From positions 951,831 to 1,015,830 of the forward strand of contig MU001681.1 in assembly GCA_010093515.1 (NCBI GenBank): DNA of 64,000 nucleotides, read 5' to 3'. The DNA comes from Lineolata rhizophorae. Its lineage: Eukaryota > Ascomycota > Dothideomycetes > Lineolatales > Lineolataceae. The notes under the pieces are model-generated. The model did no database searches. It had not been told where the DNA came from and saw nothing but the letters and a program-made list of their open reading frames with translations. Below, one piece after another: positions 1 through 11,468 of the stretch; positions within the stretch are counted from its first letter, which is position 1; the number at the start of each line of letters is the position of its first letter. Made by a program: the position numbers and the translations under genes.

Positions 1-1192
1 AGGGGGCGGCCGGGACGGGGTTTGATTGAGTGGTTGTTGGGTTTTGAGAAGGGTTTTGAGAAGCGAAGCATGGGGTTGTTTTCGGGTTACGTAGATGCTT
101 ATAGGTTGTGTCGGCGTTTTCTAGAAGGTTGTTTCCGGGAAAATCGGCGCATGTAACGTGGTACTTCTGATGCAAGCCACTCGTCGGCGTTGTGTTTTAA
201 TTGCTATTGGGAAGTTGGAACAGTTTTCTGGCATCGGCCAAAGCGGTGAAGTAATAGAGGCCAGCACGTGATTTTGGTAATGCTAACAGACATCAGGCCC
301 TTTGTTTATCCTGCTCTGTTTATTGCTCGTAGAGGCGCGATTCAAACTACGAAGCGTAGCAGGTGAGATGCGTTGAGCAAGCTCCTAGTGTAGCTTGCGC
401 TCGGAGTCGAGAACACGAAATAATTTCACCAGATTTATACGTGATTTCTAGAAACCTTCATATATATCATTATTTGCTCATACTTCCTTAGAAGTCGTGT
501 TTGCTTATGGGGTGCTTCTGTAGGTGCATAATGCAGGGAGAAAATCCTCCGGGGAAGAGCCCCTGCTGTAGCTTGCCGACCTTGGCTCCTTTGATCTGCG
601 CCGCCTACAAGTACTATACCGTGTGCTGTCGAGTTGCTCTGTTATCCATGCCCGTCTAGAACCTGAGATATTCCCCCTTCCCCGTGCTGCCTCCCTGTCG
701 GCTAGCCGTCGTATAGTGTAATAGCTAGGAGCTGCTGCGAATACTGTACTCTCGGCCGCCCGTAAGGGGGAGGTAAGGCGGAAGGGGCTAATACTTATAG
801 GAGTAGGCTAGCAAGGGACGATAAGGCCGCTTGTTTCTATCGCTGCTATACCGGTGCGAAGTCGTACCCGTCCAACGGAGGGAGTGTGGTCGGTGGCAGT
901 GATGCCACGGCGCACGAGGGCGCTCACTCGCGGCACGACCACCTCGACTACGTCTGCACAGTCCTAGCAGCCGTCTGTGCCGCTGCGCTTGGCTTTCTTC
1001 TCGACGCCTGGAAGAGGTCTCAACGCGCGGCTACGTGGACGCGTGCAGTCGGACTTGCGCGGGCGTCTTTTTCTACATTGAACCAAAATAAGCGACTTCA
1101 CATTCAGCAAACGAAGTCGTCACAAAGCGAGCACTCCAACCTACACGCAGCAAAGCAAGATCGCCTATGTCTATGTGCTACCGGTTGTACGC
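1..1192. other. intergenic, no gene seen
   Basis: No supportable gene. Short open frames here, including one that overlaps the tail of the next gene on the opposite strand, show no domain, no codon pattern and no splice-linked continuation. I see no repeat or RNA gene. Confidence 0.5.
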
Positions 1193-2213
1193 TTAGAATA
1201 GAGTGTTGTTTAAACCCTCTTTGGAACGTTGATGCCATAGAGATCCATGAGGGATTCCGCAAAATTCGAGGCCTTCTAAAGTCTCGGCCATCGTGTAATC
1301 CGCCTCGACCTCGATAGAGGCCGATCCGGCCCCAACAGAGGGCCCCTCGGCCGCGACAGAGGGCCCCTCGGCCGCGACAGAGTCCTCCTCCGCTGTCCCC
1401 ACGCCCACTGTCTCGGCGTACGAAGTCATGTCGTTGAGATAGCGCTCAAGCATTGTGTCAGACCCGCTATAGTCGCCGCTGCCTTGGTTCAGGGCGTTGG
1501 CTTTCTCTCTGGGCAGCTGGGCCTGGAGCCGCGCGATCTCGGCGAGGATCTGCGCCGTGTCGTGCTTGATGTCGGTCGTGTCGTTTTTGATCTGGGCGGC
1601 GTCGTTGCGGATCTCGGTCGTGTCCGCCTTGATGGCTGTAGACAACGTTCTGCGACGGGCCGAAGAGGAAGAGCTTGTCAGCGAACTGGCGCGGGCTGCA
1701 AGGGGGGTTTTATCTCATCTCTTTACTCTTCCCCGCCCATGTCAATGTAAAAAGAGAAGAACGAAAGGTGAAAGAAAAGGGAGAAACGACTCACAAAGCC
1801 ATCAGGTCCAACGCAATGCCCAACGCCGAGTTATGCGCGATCAGACTCCCTCTCAACTTCCTCATGTCCTCCTTCCCCGTCACACCCCACCACATCGCCC
1901 TCTGGACCCTGCCCCCGTCATGTTTCTTCAACGCCTTTTCCATCTGGTCCATCACGTCGCCGCAATTCCGCACGATGCCTTCAATCTGCTGACATAGCGT
2001 TTCGGGGAACATCGAGGTCGTCTCCACCGAACAGTCGTCCGAGACGAGGCTCAGCACCGTCCGCAGTGAGAGCAGTTCGCGGGCGACGGCATCAAGCTCG
2101 GTGCGGGCGTCGCGAACATCACGCACAAAGCCATCAAGGAGTACCGAGACGCGGCCGGTGGCGCCGATGAGGGTAACACACAGGGCAGATATGGAGAGAG
2201 GGTCTACTGGCAT
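1193..2213 (-). CDS. PF17111-type fungal N-terminal domain protein with heptad coiled coil
   Basis: Two exons on the minus strand: 2213-1795 and 1649-1193. The intron (1794-1650) has donor GTGAGT and acceptor CGCAG, and splicing gives 291 aa in one frame. I chose the ATG at 2213 because MPVDPLSIS matches the usual start of this family; the frame extends upstream to an alternative start at 2324. Residues 1 to about 130 match the helical domain found at the N-terminus of fungal STAND/NLR-like proteins (DPLSIS..CVTLIG, then RELLSLRTVL). After the intron come four 7-residue steps of the type IK-x-DT, which predict a coiled coil, then LERYLNDMTSYAETV and an acidic tail with two AEGPSV copies. No NTPase or repeat domain follows, so this is a stand-alone version. 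In related proteins the domain is thought to mediate assembly or signalling; its role here is unknown. Confidence 0.8.
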
Positions 2214-3420
2214 TCGGATTTGGGCGTGGCGTGCGACCAAAGTGTCCAAGAATGTTCTAGCCGTAGGAGAAAAAGAATGGGGGAGGCGTTCGGTGCGCTG
2301 TGCTCGAGATACGGTGGTCGGCACGTTACGAGATGCAGCAAGGCTGAAGGTCTAGCGGCGTGGGATAGGCGTGTCGCATGATTGGCACGTGGTACCAAGG
2401 AGATAGTATGGAAGACAGAGACAAGGCTGAAGTCTGATTCTGCCTCGGCCTAGCCTCCGGCTGGAGATGTTCTATAGAGTTGCCTCATCCTATTCTTGTC
2501 GTGCCGTTCTTGCGTCCATGTAAGCTTTGCACAGGGATTGAAACCAAAGAACATGAAAAAGAAATATAGACGTCGCTTCCGCAGGGTTGGCGCGCGATGC
2601 TTCCAGGAAACTGCCACAAGGCCAGCGACGATACGTAGAGCTGTAAAGCGTCACGATCTACCCGCTAGAAGGAAAGCCAACGCGAGATACTGGAGAGGGC
2701 GCTCTGCACAGACGTGCTTGCACGGACTCTGCATACCCCCAAACGGACCGGCCAGGTTTCACATTATTCAAGCGATTTTTGGCCGAGTTTTGGAAGGTTC
2801 TATTGGCTCGGTGGCTTGGGAGCAAGAGTAGAATTGTTAGTGTAGAAAAGAAATGTAGGGAAGAAAGATAAGGGCAAGAGAAGACGTAGGTAGAGACGTT
2901 AAATGGCTGGTGCAAGCCGCCGAGGTGCGACACTATGCCACTCCCTTACCTAGTTAGTTGGTGTAAGGAGGCTAGGGCTAGCATTCCAATGAGAAAAACA
3001 GAAGAGAGGCACTCACAATGACGCTGGCAATTGTTGGTGGTGGCAGGGGCAAGCCGTCTCATAGTCTGCGACGACGGTGGGCCGCGTCGGTGGACCCCTC
3101 ACCAGCCACCCCAGCCCGCAGCCATCGCATTTTCTCCGACGGCCGCAACAAAAAGGGCCTCTCCAGCCCGCACAAAGCGCATAACAATTCAATAAAGTGA
3201 ATTCAAACTCTGCTTGTCTCTTCAACTCTGCATTGATAGAGAACTCGAGCTTTTTTTTTAAATAAAAAATTGTTAAATTGCTCCCTGCATCTGGCGCATG
3301 CCACACCTCTCAGCCGCACCTCACTCATCCACTCACTTACTTCACTAGCGGCTCCATTATCGATACCTAACCCTTGCCACAACCCGCAATCGGGGCCGCG
3401 CTGCACCGCCCCGACCGACG
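2214..3420. other. divergent intergenic spacer
   Basis: The spacer lies between two divergent genes and must hold both promoters. An A/T-rich tract at about 3251-3285 lies roughly 140-170 bp upstream of the plus-strand start codon. Short frames in between have no recognisable content. Confidence 0.5.
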
Positions 3421-6396
3421 ATGCCGTCAATGCAGCTCACCCAGCAGCTGCCACCGCACCCGCTGCGCGCGCACCCGCCGACGCCCACACTGCCGCCCAT
3501 GGCCATGCCAGTGGTGCCGCCGGCGCCGCCCGGCGTCGCGCGCCGGCACGCGGCAGGGCGGCGGCGGGTCCGGTCTGGCCCTGTCGTTGCAACCGGGAAG
3601 ATGGGATGCGGAGATGCCGGGTGCGACGAGAGCGACGGCGAGAGCATTAGCAGCAGCGTGCTGAACCGGCCGAGTCCGCTGGATGCGATTGTGGTGCTGC
3701 CGGCGCCGGCTCGGGCGGTGGCGGAGAGGAGGAGGGGGAGGGGTGGTGGGAGGGGGCAGCGGGAGGTGAGTGGTGGGGAGAGGGGGGCAGACGCTGGGAT
3801 CGCGGGGTTGCTCAACCACCACCACGACCGCAGCCGCAGCCAGTCGAAACCCAGGCACAATGGCGAGGGTGGCGCGTGTCATATAGACTCGGCCAGCAGC
3901 AGGGCCGCCACCGCACCCGCCGCTGCCGTGAGTGCCGTCTCGGCGAAATCCCCAGCCGTGGCTGCTCGGGCACGCTGTCACAGCAGTCCTGAGACTGGCA
4001 CGGACGCCGCTGCGACGACGACGCGCCATTCTTCTTCTTCTTTATCGCCTTCGAAAGGCCGCGGACTTGGGAACCAGCGGAAGGTCGATCGCCGCGGCGA
4101 CGACAATAGCAGCGCCGACGACAACGATAGAGGCAGAAACAGCGACAGCGACGCCGGGACAAATCATCGTTCTGCCAGCGCCAATAGCGCCGAAGCGATC
4201 GCAAAGACAGCCGGTAGCGACACCGACTCGCTCGCCACCCGGACCAAGGCTCGCACAGCAGCGCTACGACGGCCGGGCCCCGCTGGGTCGAACCGCGGGT
4301 CGATCCGCAGCACTACCGCTGCCGTTGCAGGCGAAGCGGGCAGGAACCGTGGGAGCGCGGCGCGCGAGGACGCCGCAAAGAGCGGCAGTAGCGTGGCTGC
4401 ACGCAGCGCCAGGGAAAGCTGCGGCGGAGGCAGGGACCGGGACAAGGGGCCGCTGCGGGTTCGCGAGGAAGCGACAGGGGAGAAGAGGCAGGAGGCGGGA
4501 GCAGCTGCAGCTGCAGCAGCTGAGAAGGCCGGCGGGGTAGCCGTGCCTGAGAGAACAAGAGGACGGGCTGAGAAGAGGAACAGCGAGGGGAAAGGCTGTA
4601 CTGATCCGGCTCCCTCGACCGTGGATACTTCTCTCGGGCCGTTCCCGCAGCGGCCGCTCGCCGCCGCGACCAGACCGCCGTCATCGCACACACGAGCAAA
4701 ATCGTCACCGGTGACGCTGCCGAACACTCCGGTCACAGTCCCGACAGCCGCATTTCCGCCGACACACGCCCCGCCGTTATCACCGGCATCGCCGCCGACA
4801 CCGCCTTCATCAGCACCGCCTTCGCCCAAGAAACCCTCCAGAACAAACACCGCCCGCTTCCACGTCTCCTCGTGGTTCACCGGCGCCTCGAGCCCCGTCC
4901 GGCTGGGCATTCTACCCTCTTCACCCTCGTGGTCCTCAACCTCCTCGCCCGCATCCCCCGCGGACGGAGACGCCGCCGCCGAGGCAGCGGCCTCGGAAGA
5001 AAGGCAGCAGCAGCGGCCTGCCGGCGACGTCTACGTCGACGCCGCCTCGGGCGCCATCGCGCTGCGCAGCATGGGCGACGGGTTCACGACGCTGCCGGCG
5101 CGGCAGCGGACGCTGGCGCGGCGCGGGACGGGCGGGACGACGGCGTCGACGGCGTCGACGTCGTCGTCCGCATCTTCGGGGTCGGACAGCACGGCGATAA
5201 CGGCGGCATCGGCGGCGGGGACATCAACGCAGCAGCCGAGCAAGTTCTCGTGGTTCGCGGGCGCCAAGGCGTTTATGCCGTCCCTGAGCACGGCTACCAC
5301 GACTACCAACAACAACAGCAGCAGCAGCAGCAGTAGCAGCAGCATACCCAGCGCATCGAGCACCACCACCACACCTGCCTCCCTCAGCACAAGCACATCG
5401 CCAAACACCGCCACAGACGACCCCCTCCTTGCCCTCCCCATCCCCCACGCCCTCTTCCCCACCAGGCCCCTCGACCCCTACGACCCCTCCTCCTACCCCG
5501 CCCTCCTCGCCCGCGCCACCCACCTGCTGCAAACCTACCAATCCGCCCACGCGTCCCAAGCCGCGGCGCTCCGCCTGGCGCGGGCGGAAGCCGAGGCCGC
5601 GCGCGACGAGCGGGACGAGGCCGAGGCCCGGGCCCGGGCCAAGGGCGCCGTCGCCGAGAAGGTGGTGCGGGCCCTGGAGGACGAGAGGCGCGCGCGCGAG
5701 GCCGAGGAGGCCCGGTGGGGCGCCCAGCTCGAGGCCGAGCGCGCGCGCCGCAGGCGCGAGGACGAGGCCCGGAGGAGGAGCGTCGGCGTGGTGAGGAGGG
5801 GCGTCGGCTGCGGGTGCGGCGCCGTGGCGAGCGCCGGTGCTGCTGGTGCTGCCGCGGAGAGCGGCGCCCCCGCTAGGAAGCAGGGCCCCTCGGTCGCCCC
5901 CGCCGCGGACAGCGTGAGCGACTCGGGCTTCGAGTCCGAAGGCGAGTCCGGCGTCGCCGCCGCCACCGCCGCAGAGGTGCGCAGCATCGACGGGACCATG
6001 CTCGATGACGACGTCGACGCCGGCACCGACGCCGACGACGACGGAGCGGAGCGCGCGGAGCGCGTGGAGCCCCGGCGCGAGGAACGCCCGAGCGAGACGT
6101 CGCCGCCGCCGCGCCCCGGCCCCGCCCGCAGAGCCTCGACGTACGACCGCGTGCTCGCGCGCATGCAGCCGCAGCCGCAGCCGCAGCCCGGCAAGGCGGC
6201 CCCGGGCAGAGCCGCGGGTGCGAAAGGCGGGGCGCTCTTCCGGTGCGCGACGTGCGCGGGGGCGAGCGCGGACGAGCGCGCGGCGTGGAGCGGGCTGGCG
6301 AGGGCGAGGAGGGAGAATGGGGCGTTGAGGGGGAGGGTGGCGGAGTTGGAGGGCGCGGTGGAGGGGTGCTTGGATGTTTTGGGGAGGGGGAAGTGA
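3421..6396 (+). CDS. Ser/Ala-rich protein with coiled coils, unknown function
   Basis: A single uninterrupted frame of 991 codons from an ATG at 3421. I do not recognise a named family. The first ~680 residues are low in complexity (Ser, Ala, Arg, Gly, Thr, Pro) and probably disordered, with a Ser/Asn run from an AGC repeat near residues 630-645. From about residue 682 comes an ordered block: a PLDPYDPSSYPALL motif, then a long charged helix rich in Ala, Arg and Glu to about residue 790, a likely coiled coil. The C-terminus has FRCATC (around residue 940) and a final short coiled coil ending in LDVLGRGK. Coding GC is very high, so long antisense frames appear opposite it. The coiled coils suggest a scaffold or cytoskeletal role, which is inference only. 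The true start could be a downstream ATG such as the one at 3499 or 3601. Confidence 0.7.
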   Translation: MPSMQLTQQLPPHPLRAHPPTPTLPPMAMPVVPPAPPGVARRHAAGRRRVRSGPVVATGKMGCGDAGCDESDGESISSSVLNRPSPLDAIVVLPAPARAVAERRRGRGGGRGQREVSGGERGADAGIAGLLNHHHDRSRSQSKPRHNGEGGACHIDSASSRAATAPAAAVSAVSAKSPAVAARARCHSSPETGTDAAATTTRHSSSSLSPSKGRGLGNQRKVDRRGDDNSSADDNDRGRNSDSDAGTNHRSASANSAEAIAKTAGSDTDSLATRTKARTAALRRPGPAGSNRGSIRSTTAAVAGEAGRNRGSAAREDAAKSGSSVAARSARESCGGGRDRDKGPLRVREEATGEKRQEAGAAAAAAAEKAGGVAVPERTRGRAEKRNSEGKGCTDPAPSTVDTSLGPFPQRPLAAATRPPSSHTRAKSSPVTLPNTPVTVPTAAFPPTHAPPLSPASPPTPPSSAPPSPKKPSRTNTARFHVSSWFTGASSPVRLGILPSSPSWSSTSSPASPADGDAAAEAAASEERQQQRPAGDVYVDAASGAIALRSMGDGFTTLPARQRTLARRGTGGTTASTASTSSSASSGSDSTAITAASAAGTSTQQPSKFSWFAGAKAFMPSLSTATTTTNNNSSSSSSSSSIPSASSTTTTPASLSTSTSPNTATDDPLLALPIPHALFPTRPLDPYDPSSYPALLARATHLLQTYQSAHASQAAALRLARAEAEAARDERDEAEARARAKGAVAEKVVRALEDERRAREAEEARWGAQLEAERARRRREDEARRRSVGVVRRGVGCGCGAVASAGAAGAAAESGAPARKQGPSVAPAADSVSDSGFESEGESGVAAATAAEVRSIDGTMLDDDVDAGTDADDDGAERAERVEPRREERPSETSPPPRPGPARRASTYDRVLARMQPQPQPQPGKAAPGRAAGAKGGALFRCATCAGASADERAAWSGLARARRENGALRGRVAELEGAVEGCLDVLGRGK
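5312..5343 (+). repeat. AGC trinucleotide run
   Basis: A near-perfect AGC repeat of about ten units inside the large Ser-rich gene, encoding a serine run after an asparagine stretch. It is a likely site of length variation between strains. Confidence 0.8.
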
Positions 6397-9300
6397 TAGG
6401 GGTGAGGTGTGAGGGAGGAAGGGGGAAGAGGGGGAGAGGAGGGTATAGATTGGTTTGGATATCTTAAGATTACATGTTCTGAGGTTTGGGGCTGGGCGTT
6501 TTGGTGTGGGGTTTTGACGCATTTGTCTCGTTTAGATTTTTTTTCTTTTTTTTTTGGCTTTCGCTCTTCTCTTCGGCGGGCTTTGATGGGGGAGAGTGGT
6601 ATGGGTTAATTGATGTATGTGATGATGGACGAGAAATTGGGAAGGGAAAGACATAGAAATAGCTCCTTTTTTGTGCTTCGGTCGCGTATGTCAGACCCAT
6701 CCGCCGTTCTTGCGGTTGTCACTGAGTTCAGCGACTCCCCAAGGCAAGTGCAGTGCATAATCTGCTACGGAACAAAAGTAGTCGTCGCCTCACCCTACTA
6801 GCCGTGAACCAAGCCCCAGATTAAGTGATTTGAACGTTTTGGGCTTTGAGGTTTGGTGGCTGTCACGGATACGAGTGTAATTGTGTGTAATATCATCGAC
6901 CTCTCTAACGCTCTACTTCCACCTTCTCGTATCACATCGGTATCAGTAGTTACTCGGAGCTCCGCAACAATGTCAACTGCTCCGGCAGATACTCCCCCAA
7001 GCCGCCTCGCCGTTCCTGCGGGCTATGATGCCTCCCTATTGCCTTTCGTACAGCGACTTTTAAAAAAAAGGCTGCACTAGATAGCCGGAGCCGTGGCAGG
7101 CCCAGTTGACATTAAAGGGCAACAAAGACTACCTTCACATCACTCCCGAATGCCCATGATAGGATTCGACGCATCCTTTGCGTGTTCCGGTATCCTGAGG
7201 TACTACTCGGCGCAAAGCTCGGCATTGCTGACGGCCATTTTCGATAGTAAAAGCAAATCACATGCGGATCCGCGAGGGTGGAAGAGCTCTCTAACTGCGC
7301 TTCACTCTGGCTTGGCTAGGCATCAAACTTCTGCCGCCTCTCTTTCTTTGACCGGTGCTTCCGGCATTGTTCTAGAAGGCGGTGACAACCCCGGCGGGCG
7401 GCGCGTATTCAAAGCCATGTTCTGCGTGGTGTAGAGGAGATGCATGAGTCGCGACCCAGCGCTTTGGACCGGCCGGCGCGGATGACTCGCGTCTGGCCCC
7501 GCATCTGGGCCAACGCTGCGACGACGTCTCCATCACCGCGCTCCGCATCTCTGCAACTTCGCCAACTGCCTGCTCCGCCGACCAGACGTACAAATGTCAT
7601 CCGTCTCGTCCCGCCGGCGGCATGGCCAGCGCATCAGCATCGCTCGCAGGCGCTACGTTGTCGCCCAGGCTATCCGATGCGTCTGCTAATCGCTTCATAG
7701 GAAAGCGGCGTCAAGGAATCAGGAAGGAAACAAGCCCAGCCCGAAGGAGCACACGTCTCCAGCATGGTCGCACATTCCAGGAATTGCTCCTTGCGCGAGA
7801 TAGCAACCGCCTAAACGCTCAGGTGAGCCATTTCATCCTCGCTGTATCGTGCATCAACCTTACGAGGTCGTAGCCGCAATTTTCCACCATCACACAGCCC
7901 TCGGGCCAGAAGCGCAAACGTTCTCCCGAGATAGGCACGTCAAATCAACAGCTCATTTTCAATGTTAACTTACCTTATTCGTTACTTGTTAGAGTGTACT
8001 GTCTATTCAGTTATTGCCATTACGTAACTTTCATCTCTCAGGCGTTCTGCCCATCCGATATTCTGCTCCTGCTAGCGCATTTCATCCATTCGACACTCTG
8101 CATATCTAGCAAATGCTACCTGTCCGGTACACGGGAACATATCTATAGAGGTGCCTGGGGCTTCTCCAGCTGACGAAGAAGGCTTCAATAGCTTACGAAA
8201 AGTTGCAGCCGTTTTCGTTACTAGAACTAGATAGCGGTTTGCATATAACCGATTAGCTACGCATTGTCTAAACTATTTGGGCCCTACCATACCCTATGGC
8301 TTGGCCATGTAGCCTCTTTCCTCAGACGCTTAAGCAGAGTACCTCCCCTGAAACCCGGGGAGGATATGGACTTCTTCCCGGCAGAGCCGTCGAAACTCGT
8401 CTCCCTCAGAGGGCTCTTTTTCTACTTTCGAATGTTTTCCTTCGTGGTTCAGTTTGAAACCACCCGTTCTTCGGTTGTATGGCAGGCATCCAGAACCTTA
8501 GCATGTAGGCGCTAACCGGCGGACTTTTTATACAGCATTCACCAAAGCTTTCAATACTCATGGAGGCTATTTCTCTTCCAGATCCGATGATACCCAAGAC
8601 CATTTTGAAGAACGTCATAATATTCTCTTCAGTTGAGTCGCCATGCTCTTCATTGTGTCCTTCTCTACCAGATGTTTTCCATTCCGTCTGGACGTGGTCA
8701 GCGGAGCACAAACGGCCACCTCTTTCGCAGCCAACAGTGCGTTGTCATCGTGTTCTAGGTGGTCGCCGGCACTTGTTCCGTATGTGGCGTGGCTGGCTTG
8801 TACACAGCTAGGCCCCACTGCAATACCAGGGCGGTGCACGGCGAAGCAGGATGGGAAGGGATCTGAAATAGAAAAAAAAGGAACGCAGAAAGACGTTCGT
8901 GGAGCGTGGGTTGCACGGTGTTTAGAGTGTGGCTAAAGGCAGAAGGGCTTTGGGATCCGGGTATAACGATGAGCACAGGTGCGGGAGTTGAACGGCAGGT
9001 GAAGGTTACACTGTGATTGGGCTATCCGCTCGGGATCCTATCGACTTGAAATAATTCCCGCGAAGACGGTGGAACAAAGAGTTGAATGCTGGATGTCACC
9101 GTGCTGGCAGTGTCGTCGTGCTCTAAGCGCCCAGCAAGCGGTGGTGACTTTGTGGGTCCCGCTTGCCACGCACAAAGGAGGCGGGCGCTTGGCATCAAGG
9201 AAATCTACGTCAGAAAACGACGGGACAACCCTCCAGGGACGAATCGCGTTTCCCTGAAATTTGCGCTGTGGTGTGAGTACGGCTGATGCTCAAGCAAGAT

Positions 9301-10148
9301 TTTAGTACGAGTGTGGTATATTTAATCATAACGCCAACGGCAGCTCTCGTTGATTTCAATTGAAATTTGAGGGTTACAGGCTAAGGAAAGCATAGCCCGG
9401 CTACAAAAGCTTATGAACAGCAAAGAAACCGTCACATCCTGTGACACAAGGAATTAAAGTGTATGAGAGCTCCAGCAATTCGGAGGGAAATATGGTTGTC
9501 CTGACAACAGTGGCACACGACCATAAATGAACTTCGCTGCTTGTGTCGTGGACCCCGTCTAGGATACGGAAGTGCTGATAAAGCTACCGCCCGCCCGGAA
9601 CAACAACAGAGAGGCTGCTGTTACTCTATTAGGCCTAGGGCTTGCATTGTTTCTGTCGCCTATTGTAATGACACAAGGACTTCCCGCACTTGGGACCAAC
9701 CACATTGTAGTCGCAATATCTCCTTCACGTGCCTATCATTTGTCTTAGACTTTCCACGTACGTTACTTGGCTCTACCACGAATTACTATTCACGTGATAG
9801 TGTCCATGGAAAGCTGGGAACCTGCCTGCGCTTCCCCAAAGCTCATGCGACAACTTACACTTAACTATAATTCCAATATCTAGGTACATTGTATAAGGTT
9901 TGTTAAAGCCATATACTTGCATGCCCGAGCAGTACTTTCAACACAACCCAGAAGATGCCGAAAAGACCGGCTGAACAATATGTTCCATGCCGTATATAAA
10001 TACCGGTTTCTTTTTCTTGTTTGCAAATTTCTCCCGTCTTCCCGTACGCTCGCTGCCTAGCAAGAGCGAACTCTGGTGGAAAGATCAAAGGATCCCCGCT
10101 TGTGGCATCGAAACCAACGAACCATCCAGACGGGACCACAGCACCAAA
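6397..10148. other. 3.7 kb spacer without a recognisable gene
   Basis: A purine-rich run (about 6407-6447) and a T-tract (about 6537-6559) just after the preceding stop codon probably mark its 3' UTR and polyadenylation region. Beyond that, frames up to 113 codons (for example at 7093, 7622 and 9541) show no domain and do not join across plausible introns. A short frame starting with an ATG at 6970 reads like a possible N-terminus but stops after 36 codons. The region may hold a decayed gene, but I cannot name one. Confidence 0.45.
9993..10000 (+). promoter_or_regulatory. TATA box
   Basis: The sequence TATATAAA lies about 150 bp upstream of the ATG at 10149. It falls inside the upstream extension of that reading frame, which argues against the longer start and supports the ATG at 10149. 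Confidence 0.6.
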
Positions 10149-11468
10149 ATGCCACCAACCCGCCGAAATAATAACAAGGCCAAATACACCAGGCCTAGCA
10201 ATCCGGAGAAGTTTTACTACGCCTCCACCGAACACTGGGACCAGTTGTCGCTATCCCAACGGCGCCGCTACAACTACGCTTCCGTGATCGAGGAGAATGG
10301 CCACCCGGCGCCGAGTAAGTGCTCGACCTGCAAGAAAATGGATCGAGACTGTAACATCTATCCGCGGGCATCCCGCTCGCGGAAGTGCTCGCGCTGCTAC
10401 CTTTCAGGCCGTACCTGCAGCCCCGCTCTGACCCACGGACGAAACACAGATGCAGACAAGCACGAAGCCGAGACTGACGATGAAACACGGGTCAAAGATC
10501 AGATCGAGGACAAGAAGCGAGTGGGCCGGCCTAAGAAAGTGGGCCGGCCTAAGAAAGTGGGCCGGCCTAAGCAAGTAGGCCAGCCTGAGGATGTGGGCCA
10601 GCCTAAAGCTGAGATGGAAGATGAGTCTAGCCAAGAAGTACAGATGGAAGATGAGTCTAGCCAAGAAGTACAGATGGAAGATGAGTCTACCCAAGAAGTA
10701 CAGACGGAAGACCAGTCTACCCAAGAAGTACAAGGCGATCGCAGCCCTCTGTTGGACCCCTTCTTTGAGCCGTGGGATATTGACCAAGATTTGGTTCCAT
10801 ACAATCAGTTCTTCGCTCCCTATGGGCCATACGTGTCACCTCAAGATGAGAGCCCAGATCCGCTGCTCGGGGGTCCCCAAGACGGACTACAACACCCGCG
10901 TCGAATCAACCCGCATACAATGCGCCGCTACGAGGTAAACGATCCTCCGGAATCGATGCTGATGAGGGGTATGCGACAACCTATCCAACACAACAGCCCA
11001 GACTACCAGAATAACCAGAACAACCAGAACAATGAGCCCGATGAGCCCGATTGGGACGCACTTCTGAGTCTACCATTGCCCGCACCCGCCAACGACGACC
11101 AAACTCATCTCGGTCCTCCTCAACCGATAGATCAGGCATATTACGACGCGCTGCCGCAATTCCCTGTGGGCGGCATCGACGCATCGAACGAACATATTCG
11201 GGAGAACACCCCGGAGCCCGCCGACGATCTCTGCCAAGGACGGCGCTCGTCGCTGGCGGCAGAGGGCGAGAACGAGGAACTGTTTTCCTCCATTGGTCCC
11301 GATGGCTGCTTGCACGCCTTGCCGTCTCCGGAGGAATCCGCGTTGAATCCGCTACAGGCGGACTATGACGGCCGGGATCCGTGGATTGCATACCTGGAGG
11401 AGGTGAACGAGCGTCGGGAACAGGAACTCCAGGAGGAGTTGTGGGCAGGCTTGGACTGGAAACATTAG
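10149..11468 (+). CDS. Zn2Cys6-like protein with AT-hook-like and acidic repeats
   Basis: A single exon of 439 aa; the start is set by the TATA box at 9993. Residues 21-36 read KFYYASTEHWDQLSLS, followed by C58, C61, C68, C80, C83 and C90, which is exactly C-x2-C-x6-C-x11-C-x2-C-x6-C, the spacing of a fungal Zn(II)2Cys6 cluster. The usual basic stretch between the second and third Cys is weak (KKMDRD). Next come five 6-residue units grading from VGRPKK to VGQPKA, the first three resembling AT-hook cores, and then four copies of an acidic 10-residue unit (MEDESSQEVQ type). The rest is Pro/Asp/Asn-rich and ends near WAGLDWKH. There is no fungal transcription-factor middle domain. The protein may bind zinc and DNA in the nucleus (inference). 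Two shorter relatives lie at 27946-28311 and 30289-30618. Confidence 0.75.
   Translation: MPPTRRNNNKAKYTRPSNPEKFYYASTEHWDQLSLSQRRRYNYASVIEENGHPAPSKCSTCKKMDRDCNIYPRASRSRKCSRCYLSGRTCSPALTHGRNTDADKHEAETDDETRVKDQIEDKKRVGRPKKVGRPKKVGRPKQVGQPEDVGQPKAEMEDESSQEVQMEDESSQEVQMEDESTQEVQTEDQSTQEVQGDRSPLLDPFFEPWDIDQDLVPYNQFFAPYGPYVSPQDESPDPLLGGPQDGLQHPRRINPHTMRRYEVNDPPESMLMRGMRQPIQHNSPDYQNNQNNQNNEPDEPDWDALLSLPLPAPANDDQTHLGPPQPIDQAYYDALPQFPVGGIDASNEHIRENTPEPADDLCQGRRSSLAAEGENEELFSSIGPDGCLHALPSPEESALNPLQADYDGRDPWIAYLEEVNERREQELQEELWAGLDWKH
10521..10610 (+). repeat. 18-bp tandem repeat, five copies
   Basis: Five head-to-tail 18-bp units encode VGRPKK, VGRPKK, VGRPKQ, VGQPED and VGQPKA. The first two are identical and the last two have diverged, losing their basic residues. 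Confidence 0.9.
10614..10733 (+). repeat. 30-bp tandem repeat, four copies
   Basis: Four 30-bp units with only a few substitutions, each encoding an acidic 10-mer of the MEDESSQEVQ type. It directly follows the basic 18-bp repeat block in the same gene. Confidence 0.9.

Noticed and set aside
5224-6522. 432-codon minus-strand frame
   Set aside because: A shadow of the large Ser/Ala-rich gene; repetitive Arg/Gly/Leu composition, no domain.
6970-7873. Chain of short plus-strand frames that might be a decayed gene
   Set aside because: I tried to join them across introns and frameshifts but found no consistent protein or family match.
9987-10148. Upstream extension of the 10149 gene to a start at 9987
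   Set aside because: The extension would place the TATA box inside the coding sequence, and its residues are not like the rest of the protein.
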